Source: Mycolicibacterium sp. GF69
Lineage (GTDB): Bacteria; Actinomycetota; Actinomycetes; Mycobacteriales; Mycobacteriaceae
Direction of reading: 5' to 3'
Assembly: GCF_003284965.1 (NCBI RefSeq)
Contig: NZ_QMEW01000043.1
Span: forward strand, 1-33,788
DNA length: 33,788 nucleotides
Shown: positions 8,137-16,069 of the stretch, one piece after another
Numbering within the stretch: the stretch's first letter is position 1
Layout: each line of letters starts with the position of its first letter
Position numbers and translations under genes: made by a program
Notes under the pieces: model-generated
What the model was told of the DNA's origin: nothing
The model's input: only the letters and a program-made list of their open reading frames with translations
The model's database searches: none

Positions 8137-9597
8137 TCACATTCCGTCGCCGCCGCCCTTGGCCCGCACCCCCTCCTCGACCTTCTTGCCGAGATCGGCG
8201 TCGACGTTTCGCCAGTACTCGAAGACCCGTGACAGCACCGGCTCCTGCACACCGTCGGAGACATGGCCGATAATATTGTTGGCCAGGCGGTTTCGCGCGG
8301 CATCGTCGAGAACCTCACGGACCAATGTGCCGGCCTGACCCCAGTCGTCGTCGTCCGGACGCAGTGTGTAGGCGTGGCGGACCATGTCGCCGTCGGACAT
8401 CCAGCGCACCTCGGCTGCCCGCGCCTCGTCGGCTTGCGGACCACCGTAGGAGTTCGGCGCATACACCGGGTCGGTGACGTTCTGCACCCGCATCACACCG
8501 TCCTTGGAGTAACTGTTCACCTCCACGTGCGGCGAGTTCACCGGGATCTGTTTGTAATTGACCCCGAGGCGGGCGCGGTGCGCATCGGAGTAGGAGAACC
8601 CGCGGGCCAGCAGCATCTTGTCCGGGCTCAGGCCGGTGCCGGGAACGATGTTGTTCGGCTCGAACGCCGCCTGCTCCATCTCGGTGTGGAAGTCGGTGAC
8701 GTTGCGGTTGAGCACCATCTTGCCGACGTCGATCAATGGATAGTCGCCGTGCGGCCAGACCTTGGTCAGATCGAAGGGGTTGAACCGGTAGGTCTTGGCG
8801 TCGTCGAACGGCATGATCTGCACCTTGAGCGACCAACTCGGGTGGTCGCCGCCCTCGATCGCCTCATACAGGTCCCTGGTGTGGTAATCGGTGTCTTCAC
8901 CTACCAGCCGGTCGGCATCCTCCTGGGTCAGGAATTCGACGCCCTGGTCGGTCTTGAAGTGGTACTTCACCCAGAAGATCTCGCCGTCGGCGTTGATCCA
9001 GCTGTACGTGTGGCTGCTGTAGCCGTTCATCTGCCGCCAGTTTTTCGGAATGCCGCGGTCACCCATCAGCCAGGTGACCTGATGCGCCGATTCCGGTGAG
9101 AGGCTCCAGAAGTCCCACTGCATGTGATTGCTGCGCAGGTTGTTCTTCTGCTGGCGCTTCTGGGATCGGATGAAGTGCTGGAACTTCAACGGGTCGCGCA
9201 TGAAGAAGACAGGTGTGTTGTTGCAGACCAGGTCGAGGTTGCCCTCGGAGGTGTAGAACTTCAGCGCAAACCCGCGCGGGTCGCGCCACGTGTCGGGGCT
9301 TCCGCGTTCGCCTGCCACGGTGGAGAACCGGGCGACCATCTCGGTCTTCGCGCCCGGCTGGAACACCGCCGCCCGGGTGTACCTGCTGACGTCGTTGGTC
9401 ACCTCGAAGTAGCCGAACGCGCCCGCCCCCTTCGCGTGCGGCTGGCGCTCCGGAATGCGCTCGCGGTTGAAGTTGGCCATCTGCTCGATCAAGTAGTGAT
9501 CCTGGAGCAGGATCGGACCGTCCGGCCCGACGGTCAGCGAGTTGTCATCGCTCGGTGCGGGGTTGCCTGCGTCGTTGGTCGTGTACTTGTCGGTCAT
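8137..9597 (-). CDS. katA: Monofunctional haem catalase
   Basis: This 486-residue protein disproportionates H2O2 in the cytoplasm. It is a short-subunit (clade 3 type) catalase. The catalytic histidine is H54 in ERQPHAKGAGAFG, the catalytic asparagine N127 in NNTPVFF, and the proximal haem tyrosine Y337 in RGFSYSDAHR. No C-terminal flavodoxin-like domain is present. The ATG at 9597 is preceded by GAGGAG at 8-9 bases. It probably heads an operon with ohr and the secreted sensor-like gene; a SigF-like promoter candidate lies upstream. Confidence 0.97.
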   Translation of the reverse strand: MTDKYTTNDAGNPAPSDDNSLTVGPDGPILLQDHYLIEQMANFNRERIPERQPHAKGAGAFGYFEVTNDVSRYTRAAVFQPGAKTEMVARFSTVAGERGSPDTWRDPRGFALKFYTSEGNLDLVCNNTPVFFMRDPLKFQHFIRSQKRQQKNNLRSNHMQWDFWSLSPESAHQVTWLMGDRGIPKNWRQMNGYSSHTYSWINADGEIFWVKYHFKTDQGVEFLTQEDADRLVGEDTDYHTRDLYEAIEGGDHPSWSLKVQIMPFDDAKTYRFNPFDLTKVWPHGDYPLIDVGKMVLNRNVTDFHTEMEQAAFEPNNIVPGTGLSPDKMLLARGFSYSDAHRARLGVNYKQIPVNSPHVEVNSYSKDGVMRVQNVTDPVYAPNSYGGPQADEARAAEVRWMSDGDMVRHAYTLRPDDDDWGQAGTLVREVLDDAARNRLANNIIGHVSDGVQEPVLSRVFEYWRNVDADLGKKVEEGVRAKGGGDGM

Positions 9598-9654
9598 CGG
9601 ACGTCACTCCTCGAATCAGACGGCGTTGGGCTGCGTCGCCACATTCAAGTGGTG

Positions 9655-9680
9655 GTCCCCTGCGGGCATCGTTCCCAAAC
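9655..9680 (-). promoter_or_regulatory. SigF-like promoter candidate for katA
   Basis: On the minus strand GTTT (9680-9677) is followed after 16 bases by GGGGAC (9660-9655). This matches the mycobacterial SigF consensus GTTT-N15-17-GGGTAT in the -35 box and in four of six -10 bases. It would give a leader of roughly 50 bases ending in the GAGGAG of katA. The imperfect -10 keeps this tentative. Confidence 0.3.
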
Positions 9681-9715
9681 ATTGCGTGACGCCGCGCGAT
9701 CGACTTCGGCTGTGG

Positions 9716-10132
9716 TTACGGTCGCGCGGGCGCGGTTGTGGTCGGCGCCTCGGGTGACTGCGGCGCCGAAGGCGACTGAGGCGGCCCGAAGCGCGGACCC
9801 GCGGGCCCGCCGGGTCCGCCGAACGGCGGGCGTTCGAACTCCCCGCGCGGACCCATCGGGAACCCGGGCGGCGGCCCACGATGGAAGATCCCGGCATCGC
9901 GGTCACCACCGCCGTGATGGCCACCGCGGTGGTGGTGACCGGTATGTGCGCCGAGGATGAATCCGGAGAAGAAGATCACCGCGACGATGAACACCACGCC
10001 GGCGACGATGCCGACCCAGGCGGCGGCGGCGCCGAGCCTGGACCGGCGCGGTTCCCCGCGCACGGGTGTGACGTCGTGCCGGGGCGGATCGGTGACGGGG
10101 GCGGTCACGGGTTCGGACGGTGTTTCGCTCAT
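9716..10132 (-). CDS. Single-pass membrane protein with His/Gly/Pro-rich outer tail
   Basis: The product is 138 residues from the ATG at 10132 (141 from 10141; neither has a strong ribosome site). Residues 1-33 are polar and Arg-rich just before a hydrophobic helix (about 34-61). By the positive-inside rule the C-terminus lies outside the membrane. The outer tail opens with a histidine cluster (GHHHRGGHH, about 65-73), then is very rich in Pro, Gly and Phe, and ends in PTTTAPARP. No enzyme domain is recognised. By position it could match the proline-rich proteins near Rv3706c, but low complexity prevents a firm claim. A metal-binding or wall-spanning role is only a guess. Confidence 0.7.
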   Translation of the reverse strand: MSETPSEPVTAPVTDPPRHDVTPVRGEPRRSRLGAAAAWVGIVAGVVFIVAVIFFSGFILGAHTGHHHRGGHHGGGDRDAGIFHRGPPPGFPMGPRGEFERPPFGGPGGPAGPRFGPPQSPSAPQSPEAPTTTAPARP

Positions 10133-10203
10133 ACCTGTCATCTTGCGGGTCGTTTCGATGAGCGGGTCATGCGCAACCTATGAGCAGGCTGTGAATACGC
10201 CGA

Positions 10204-10233
10204 TTGACATCTGTCGAGCGCGCGGCCTACTTT
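10204..10233 (+). promoter_or_regulatory. SigA-type promoter of the DUF2236 gene
   Basis: TTGACA (10204-10209) and TACTTT (10228-10233) are separated by 18 bases. The -35 matches consensus exactly and the -10 fits TANNNT. Transcription would start near 10240, giving a leader of about 37 bases with GAAGGGA before the ATG at 10277. This is the most canonical promoter in the window. Confidence 0.65.
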
Positions 10234-10276
10234 CGACTACACGCGTTGTCACACTGGTTTGAAGGGAACCGAGACG

Positions 10277-11494
10277 ATGGAGCGCCCTATCCCAAGGCGT
10301 CATCCGGAACGACCCCGTCCGGTGCCGGCAAGCATCCGCGCCATGGCCAAGGCGATGGGCATCGCCGCACCGACACCACAGCAGTGGAGTCGGCTGGGCG
10401 AACGGCTGATCGTCGGGGACGAACCGATGGACCGTCTGGTCGAGTGGATGGCCGGTGCCGGGATCAACCAGACGCGGCCGTTGTTCGACCGGGCTCTCAC
10501 CCACGGCATCGACGCGGTGCCCGAGGCGCCGGAACCGTTGCGCGAGTTCTTCTCGCATGTGGAAGCCCTGCCCGCATGGGTCGATCCGGCGAAGCTGCGC
10601 CGCGGGCAGCGGGCGCTGCGCCGCGGCGGTGCCGACGGCATGTACGTCGCGCGGGACGTGTCCCTGCTCGGCGGATACCAGTTTTCGGGGTTCAACAAAA
10701 CGTTGTTGCGCACCGGCGCCTTGGAGAAGGGTTCGAACAAGCGCTTCGCCGAGACGATGCAATGGGCGATGGACGTCATCTCGGAAGGTGGTCTCGAGCG
10801 GTTGGGCGCCGGTTATCGATCCACTCTGCGGGTTCGGCTGATTCACGGGCTGGTGCGTCGACATGTCGCAGCGATGCCGGATTGGCGCACCGACGAGTGG
10901 GGCGTCCCGATCAACCAGACCGATATGGCCGCGACGTTGATCGGCGCGCTCGTCGCGCCCGCCGTCGGCGTGGTCGGAATGGGAATCGTGTTGCGGCCAA
11001 AGGACTATGACGCCGTCGCTCACCTGACCCGCTACGTCGGATGGCTGATGGGCGTGGAGGACGAGTGGCTGCCGCGCGGCTTCCGCGACAGCATCCGGGT
11101 GCTCTACCACACGCTCGGAGCGCTCGCCGAACCCGACGAGTCGTCGCGGCAGTTGGCTGCCCCGATGGCCGACGATCCCCTGATCTGGCACTACGACACC
11201 GCTCCCGCGATACGGCGTCGCATTGCACGAGCCCAACACCTTTCTGTCACCAGCGGGTTCCTCGGGCCCCGGACGATGCGGGCGCTTGGATTCCGGCCGC
11301 AGGTGCCGTGGTATCCGGTGCTGCGACTGCCGGTGAACCTGACCCGAAGTCTCGCGGCCGTGGCCCTGCCGGGTGGTATCGCCCGGGCCACCGCCCGCGG
11401 CGACCGCGAGCACCAGGTGTTGATGCGGACGATAGTCGGGGACAGCGGCGCGACGATCGGTGAATCGGCGGCGCACGTCGGCCATGTCGCGTGA
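10277..11494 (+). CDS. DUF2236 / MpaB-Lcp family oxygenase-like protein
   Basis: The 405-residue protein belongs to the DUF2236 superfamily, which includes fungal MpaB and the haem-b rubber oxygenase Lcp. The GYRSTLRVRLIHGLVRRH segment contains the conserved Arg and the His that serves as axial haem ligand in Lcp; GMYVARDVSLLGGYQFSG precedes it as in other bacterial members. No signal peptide is evident, so a cytoplasmic role is likely and the substrate is unknown. The ATG at 10277 is preferred to a TTG at 10259 because GAAGGGA lies 9 bases upstream. The gene stands alone and its stop abuts the convergent DUF4185 gene with no intervening base. Confidence 0.85.
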   Translation: MERPIPRRHPERPRPVPASIRAMAKAMGIAAPTPQQWSRLGERLIVGDEPMDRLVEWMAGAGINQTRPLFDRALTHGIDAVPEAPEPLREFFSHVEALPAWVDPAKLRRGQRALRRGGADGMYVARDVSLLGGYQFSGFNKTLLRTGALEKGSNKRFAETMQWAMDVISEGGLERLGAGYRSTLRVRLIHGLVRRHVAAMPDWRTDEWGVPINQTDMAATLIGALVAPAVGVVGMGIVLRPKDYDAVAHLTRYVGWLMGVEDEWLPRGFRDSIRVLYHTLGALAEPDESSRQLAAPMADDPLIWHYDTAPAIRRRIARAQHLSVTSGFLGPRTMRALGFRPQVPWYPVLRLPVNLTRSLAAVALPGGIARATARGDREHQVLMRTIVGDSGATIGESAAHVGHVA

Positions 11495-12607
11495 CTACGG
11501 CTTGAACGGATTCACCGCGAACTGGATCACCCGGTACGGCGACCCGCCCCGCGGCCCGGTGTTCCACTGGCTGACGAATACCCGCACCTCGTCCAGCGTC
11601 GACCCCGGCGAGATGTAACCGCCGTACGGCTGGGCGAGGCGGTTGTTCTCCGGCGGGCCCAGGTGCTCGGCCGGATCGGGCCATTCGGTGGCGACGACGA
11701 CGGTCGTCACCGGCGCGGTGCCTAGCATCGTCGGGTCGTCGGCCACCCGCATCTCCATGTTGCCGGTGGTCGCGTTGAAGTACGACAGCACCGTCTTGCC
11801 GTCGAGCTGGCGAATGCTCATCTCGCCCACGGCATCCGGCCACAACGGCGTCGGCGGATCCCCCCAACCCGAGACGGCCGACCACCCTTGCCAACTGGAG
11901 CGATCGGTGAACTCCTCGGGTGTCGCTCGGTACAGCACCAGCGGAGCGCTGCGGTCGAAGTTGTTGGCCACGACGTACACCCACCCGCTCTGCGAGTCGG
12001 GCCGCGGGATCGGGTCGTAGTAGCCGCTGATCTGCGACTGCCGTCCGTCGGCATAGTCGGCCGCACGCTCGGACCCGACCACCGTCGGCCAATTGTCCTG
12101 CGCGGGATCCGGTTTGACGAGTCTGGACGATTCCGGCTGCAACTCGCGCACCGTCGTGACCATCATGTAGTTGACCCGGTTGATCTGGACGATGCCCGCC
12201 GGCAGTTGTGACATGCCCGGCGGAGTCGGGTCGGCCAGCAGCGGCTTGTCGGTCCCCGTCACCCCGTCGTAGCGCACACCGCTCGGGTCGTCGATCGACT
12301 CCGTCTCGACGCGCAACGCGATCGGCGAGAACCAGCCGCCGTATCCGACGCCCTGTCCGGCGAAGCTGTCGCCGCACACCTGCAGGATGCCGCTCGGAAA
12401 CTCCATGAACTCACAGAGATCGGTGGCGCCCACACCGTAATCGCGCGTCGGCGTTCCGGTTCCGGCTGTCGGACCGATCCGCATGACCTGGCCGGGTGCC
12501 AGCGGCGGTAGCACCGGGTCGGGGATGGGTGCCGGCTGGGCGTGCGCTGTCGGTGCAGCGACCGCCAGCATCACCGAGATTGCGCTCAGGCAGACGGTTA
12601 CTCGCAC
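11495..12607 (-). CDS. Secreted DUF4185 protein, probable GH183 endo-D-arabinanase
   Basis: A signal peptide (residues 1-23, AHA cleavage) leads a 347-residue mature protein whose segments GDSFAGQGVGYGGW, QSQISGYYDP and AQPYGGYISPGS fit the DUF4185 family and the M. tuberculosis Rv3707c protein. DUF4185 was recently reclassified as glycoside hydrolase family GH183, with endo-D-arabinofuranase activity on mycobacterial arabinogalactan and lipoarabinomannan. The assignment here is by resemblance, from memory. It would act in the envelope, trimming the arabinan. The start is GTG at 12607. It lies 51 bases downstream of asd on the same strand, and no strong ribosome site is visible. Confidence 0.8.
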   Translation of the reverse strand: MRVTVCLSAISVMLAVAAPTAHAQPAPIPDPVLPPLAPGQVMRIGPTAGTGTPTRDYGVGATDLCEFMEFPSGILQVCGDSFAGQGVGYGGWFSPIALRVETESIDDPSGVRYDGVTGTDKPLLADPTPPGMSQLPAGIVQINRVNYMMVTTVRELQPESSRLVKPDPAQDNWPTVVGSERAADYADGRQSQISGYYDPIPRPDSQSGWVYVVANNFDRSAPLVLYRATPEEFTDRSSWQGWSAVSGWGDPPTPLWPDAVGEMSIRQLDGKTVLSYFNATTGNMEMRVADDPTMLGTAPVTTVVVATEWPDPAEHLGPPENNRLAQPYGGYISPGSTLDEVRVFVSQWNTGPRGGSPYRVIQFAVNPFKP

Positions 12608-12658
12608 TTTGTCTGCGTGGTTGCAATCAATGGCCGCAACGTCAGAGTTCGGCGCAAA

Positions 12659-13696
12659 TCAGCCTCGGGCCAGTAGCTCGGCGATCTGGATAGTGTTGAG
12701 CGCTGCGCCTTTTCGAAGGTTGTCTCCGGACACGAACACCGCGAGCCCACGCCCGTCCGGCACGCCGGGGTCCTGCCGGATGCGGCCGACGAGTGAGTCG
12801 TCCGCCCCGGCGGCCGCCAGCGGCGTCGGGACGTCGACGAGCTTGACGCCCGGCGCCGAACCCAGCAACTCCGACGCCCGGGCTACCGAAAGCGGTTGCG
12901 AGAACTCGAGGTTCAACGACAGCGAGTGGCCCGTGTACACCGGAACGCGCACGCACGTCCCGCTCACCGCCAAATCCGGGATACCCAGGATCTTGCGGCT
13001 CTCGTTGCGCAGCTTCTGATCTTCGTCGGTCTCGCCGGAATCGTCGTCGACGTAGGAACCTGCCAACGGGACGACGTTGAACGCGATCGGCGCCACGTAC
13101 TTCGAGGGTGCCGGAAAGTCCAGGGCGGCCCCGTCGGCCACGAGCTCGCGGCTGTTTCCGACGACCGCGCTGGCCTGTCCGAAAAGCTCCTCCACGCCGG
13201 CGACGCCGCTGCCCGACACCGCCTGGTAGGTCGACGCGATCATCCGCACCAGGCCCGCCTCGTCGTGCAACGGCTTGAGCACCGGCATCGCGGCCATCGT
13301 GGTGCAGTTCGGGTTCGCGATGATGCCCTTCTTCAGCGACACGCCCTGCACGTCGCGCGCGAAGTTGACCTCACTGACCACCAACGGCACGTCGGGGTCC
13401 TTACGCCAGGCCGACGAGTTGTCGACCACGATCGCGCCCGCCTCGGCGAACCGCGGCGCCTGCACGCGCGACATCGTCGCGCCCGCGGAGAACAACGCGA
13501 TGTCCAGGCCGGCCGGATCGGCGGTCGCGGCATCCTCGACCTCGATCTCCTGCCCGCGGAACGGAAGCTTCTTGCCCTGCGACCGCGCCGAGGCGAAGAA
13601 CCGGACGCTGGTCGCCGGAAATTCGCGCTGTTCCAGCAGCGTCCGCATCACCTGGCCGACCTGACCGGTCGCGCCCACCACACCGAGATTCACCAT
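12659..13696 (-). CDS. asd: Aspartate-semialdehyde dehydrogenase
   Basis: Asd reduces aspartyl phosphate with NADPH to aspartate semialdehyde, feeding lysine/diaminopimelate, methionine and threonine. The 345-residue protein has the N-terminal GATGQVGQVM nucleotide motif, the catalytic cysteine C131 in NPNCTTMA, and the catalytic histidine H257 in VYTGHS. The ATG at 13696 follows the ask TAA directly with zero spacing, so the two are almost certainly cotranslated. This supplies diaminopimelate for the peptidoglycan that MurT/GatD and Ami1, encoded nearby, modify or cut. Confidence 0.97.
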   Translation of the reverse strand: MVNLGVVGATGQVGQVMRTLLEQREFPATSVRFFASARSQGKKLPFRGQEIEVEDAATADPAGLDIALFSAGATMSRVQAPRFAEAGAIVVDNSSAWRKDPDVPLVVSEVNFARDVQGVSLKKGIIANPNCTTMAAMPVLKPLHDEAGLVRMIASTYQAVSGSGVAGVEELFGQASAVVGNSRELVADGAALDFPAPSKYVAPIAFNVVPLAGSYVDDDSGETDEDQKLRNESRKILGIPDLAVSGTCVRVPVYTGHSLSLNLEFSQPLSVARASELLGSAPGVKLVDVPTPLAAAGADDSLVGRIRQDPGVPDGRGLAVFVSGDNLRKGAALNTIQIAELLARG

Positions 13697-14230
13697 TTAG
13701 CGTCCCGTTCCCGCGTAGACGATCGCGTTCTCGTCGCCGCCCAGGCCGAACGCCTCATGCAGCGCCGCGACGGCCTTGTCCAGATCGGTGTCCTTGACCA
13801 GCACCGAGATCCGGATCTCGGAGGTCGAGATCAGGTCGATGTTGACGCCCACCGCGGCCAACGTCTCACAGAACGTGGCGGTCACCCCGGGGTGGCTCTT
13901 CATTCCGGCCCCCACCAGCGAGACCTTGCCGATGAGGTCGTCGTAGAGCACGCTGGTGAAACCGATCTCACCCTGCAGCGAGGTCAACTTCTGCACCGCG
14001 GACGGACCGTTGTCGCGGGGGCAGGTGAACGTGATGTCGGTCTTGCCGTCCTCGACCTTCGAGATGTTCTGCAGCACCATGTCGATGTTGATGTCAGCGT
14101 CGGCGACGGCGCGGAACACCTTGGCGGCATAGCCGGGCACGTCGGGGATGCCGACCACGGTCACTTTGGCTTCACTGCGGTCGTGTGCGACTCCGGTCAG
14201 AATGGCGTCTTCCACGGGAATGTCCTCCAT
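13697..14230 (-). other. Possible internally initiated Ask beta subunit
   Basis: An in-frame ATG at 14230 begins MEDIPVEDAILTG, the same place where actinobacterial aspartokinase beta subunits start. It would give a 177-residue polypeptide consisting of the two ACT domains. Only a weak purine-rich stretch precedes it, so support is by family precedent. Confidence 0.45.
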
Positions 14231-14962
14231 CGATCCGGTCACCAGCGTGCCGGGGTTGTCCGAATATGACGAGCGGACGCGGATCGGCACGTTGTACCGG
14301 CGGGCGTACTCCACGCAGCGCAGCATCAGCACCTTGGCGCCGCACGCGGCCATTTCCAGCATCTCCTCGAAGCTGATCTGGTCGAGGTGATGCGCGTTGG
14401 GCACGATCCGCGGGTCCGCGGTGAAAATGCCGTCGACGTCGGTGTAGATCTCGCACACGTCGGCGCCCAGCGCCGCGGCCACCGCGACTGCGGTGGTGTC
14501 CGATCCGCCCCGGCCGAGCGTGGTGACGTCCTTGCTGTCCTGGCTGACCCCCTGGAAACCGGCGACCAGCACGATCACACCTTCGTCGAGCGCATCGCGC
14601 AGCCGGCCGGGGGTGACGTCGATGATCTTGGCGTTGCCATGGATGCCGGTGGTGATGACACCGGCCTGCGATCCGGTGAACGACCGCGCCTGCGCACCCA
14701 GCGAGTGGATGGCCATCGCCACCAGCGCGTTGGAGATCCGTTCGCCGGCGGTCAACAGCATGTCCATCTCGCGCGGCGGTGGTACCGGACATACCTGGTT
14801 GGCGAGATCGAGCAGGTCGTCGGTGGTGTCGCCCATCGCCGAGACGACCACGACGACGTCGTTGCCCTGCTTGCGCGTCTCGACGATCCGCTCGGCGACG
14901 CGGCGGATCCGCTCGGCGTCGGCGACCGAGGATCCGCCGTACTTCTGCACGACGAGCGCCAC
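13697..14962 (-). CDS. ask: Aspartokinase
   Basis: Ask (LysC) phosphorylates aspartate, the entry step of the aspartate-family pathway. The 421-residue protein starts with the kinase signature VQKYGGSSV (K7), has the GFQGVSQDSKDVTTLGRGGSD substrate/ATP region, and ends in two ACT domains (about 265-420), the site of feedback by Lys and Thr in actinobacteria. The start is GTG at 14962 with AAAGG about 9 bases upstream. It heads the ask-asd pair. As in C. glutamicum, an internal start may produce a separate ACT-domain beta subunit (listed separately). Confidence 0.97.
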   Translation of the reverse strand: MALVVQKYGGSSVADAERIRRVAERIVETRKQGNDVVVVVSAMGDTTDDLLDLANQVCPVPPPREMDMLLTAGERISNALVAMAIHSLGAQARSFTGSQAGVITTGIHGNAKIIDVTPGRLRDALDEGVIVLVAGFQGVSQDSKDVTTLGRGGSDTTAVAVAAALGADVCEIYTDVDGIFTADPRIVPNAHHLDQISFEEMLEMAACGAKVLMLRCVEYARRYNVPIRVRSSYSDNPGTLVTGSMEDIPVEDAILTGVAHDRSEAKVTVVGIPDVPGYAAKVFRAVADADINIDMVLQNISKVEDGKTDITFTCPRDNGPSAVQKLTSLQGEIGFTSVLYDDLIGKVSLVGAGMKSHPGVTATFCETLAAVGVNIDLISTSEIRISVLVKDTDLDKAVAALHEAFGLGGDENAIVYAGTGR

Positions 14963-14999
14963 TGAACAAGCCTTTCAAGTGCTGGGAAGGATTCCAACA

Positions 15000-15005
15000 A
15001 GGATA
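15000..15005 (-). promoter_or_regulatory. Candidate -10 box for ask
   Basis: TATCCT on the minus strand fits TANNNT and would start transcription near 14993, leaving about 31 bases before the GTG that include AAAGG. No good -35 is visible. Confidence 0.3.
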
Positions 15006-15063
15006 AGGGCTGCGCGCACGCGATTTCTTCCGCCCGTCGCCGCCGGGCCGGAACCCCCGGCTA

Positions 15064-16047
15064 TCAGGGCACTCCGAGGAAGGGGAACGGGTCGGCCCGC
15101 TCGAAGCCCGAGCTGGCGTCCCCGGCGTAGATCGTCTTCTCCCCCTCGCCCAGTTTCAGCCGCAGCGTCGGGGCGCCCGGCGAGAAGTCGATTTGGCGCA
15201 GTTCCACCCAGAAGGTGTTCGGCGAGAGCGCCGACTCGAAGAAGTAACGCAGCGCCTTGTGGTCGACGACCGTACGCCAACGCGTGCTCGAGATGTTCGG
15301 CTCCTCCGACGTGGCGATCCCGTACGGCACCGACGCGTTGCGCACCACACTGAACACCGTCGCGGCGGCCAGCAGCGGATCGTCGGTCTTGGGCACCGCA
15401 TCGATGTAGAACGAGGCCCGCACAAACCGGTCCGCGGCGCGGTTGGTGCCCGGCAACATCACCGTGCCGCCGATCTGCTTCCAGTACTCGGTGATCGCGA
15501 GCTGCTGGTCGAAGGTCGGCGAATTGGTCATCACCTGGTACTGCCTGCCGTGGTGGATGACCTGCTGGCCGTCGATGTACTCCACGATCGCGCTGTCCCC
15601 GCTCGCATCCGACATCGCCAGGTGCAGCGTCGCCATCCGGCCCTCACCCGGGACCTCTGCCGTCGCAACGCGCAGCGGAGTGGCGGTGAGCGCCTGCACC
15701 GCCTCGGCGACCGTCGCGAAGTTGTCGAGCACGTACTGGCCCCACAGCGCGAGCGAGACCGCGGGACCGTCGGCGGTTTCGGCGGGGTACTGCGATTCGG
15801 CCAGCCAGAGCAGGTTGACCGCGAGACCGGCCTCGTTCACCCCGTCGGTGGTGCTGATGTCGTAACCGGTGGCGATGACGCTGCCGTACGCCGATGTCCA
15901 CTCGGCCGAGTTGGCGCCGGCCTGGCCGGTTCGGTTGACACCGCGCGGCAGCGCCCACAGATTCGTCCCGATCTCCGACTTCCAGTCCATGGAGCGGCCC
16001 GTGACGTTGCGGTCATTTGTCCCGAGGTAAACCACGCGTGTGCACAC
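15064..16047 (-). CDS. Choloylglycine hydrolase / penicillin V acylase family Ntn-hydrolase
   Basis: The 327-residue protein cleaves linear amide bonds if it follows its family (bile-salt hydrolase, penicillin V acylase, N-acyl-homoserine-lactone acylase). It starts MCTRVVYLG, so Cys2 is the autoprocessed nucleophile. R18 and D21 (GRSMDW), N78 (AVNLLWL), N175 (MTNSP) and an Arg in DRFVRAS match the catalytic positions of bile-salt hydrolases, N175 at identical numbering. There is no signal peptide, so the N-terminal nucleophile is immediately available. The GTG at 16047 is fixed by Cys2 and supported by AAGGTGA upstream. It lies 22 bases after a small membrane-protein gene. The substrate cannot be told from sequence. 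Confidence 0.88.
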   Translation of the reverse strand: MCTRVVYLGTNDRNVTGRSMDWKSEIGTNLWALPRGVNRTGQAGANSAEWTSAYGSVIATGYDISTTDGVNEAGLAVNLLWLAESQYPAETADGPAVSLALWGQYVLDNFATVAEAVQALTATPLRVATAEVPGEGRMATLHLAMSDASGDSAIVEYIDGQQVIHHGRQYQVMTNSPTFDQQLAITEYWKQIGGTVMLPGTNRAADRFVRASFYIDAVPKTDDPLLAAATVFSVVRNASVPYGIATSEEPNISSTRWRTVVDHKALRYFFESALSPNTFWVELRQIDFSPGAPTLRLKLGEGEKTIYAGDASSGFERADPFPFLGVP

Positions 16048-16069
16048 GGTAAGTCACCTTATGAGGTGC

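Noticed and set aside
12896..14269. Plus-strand 457-codon open frame across asd and ask
   Set aside because: His/Arg/Asp-rich antisense composition without any domain; asd and ask are unmistakable on the minus strand.
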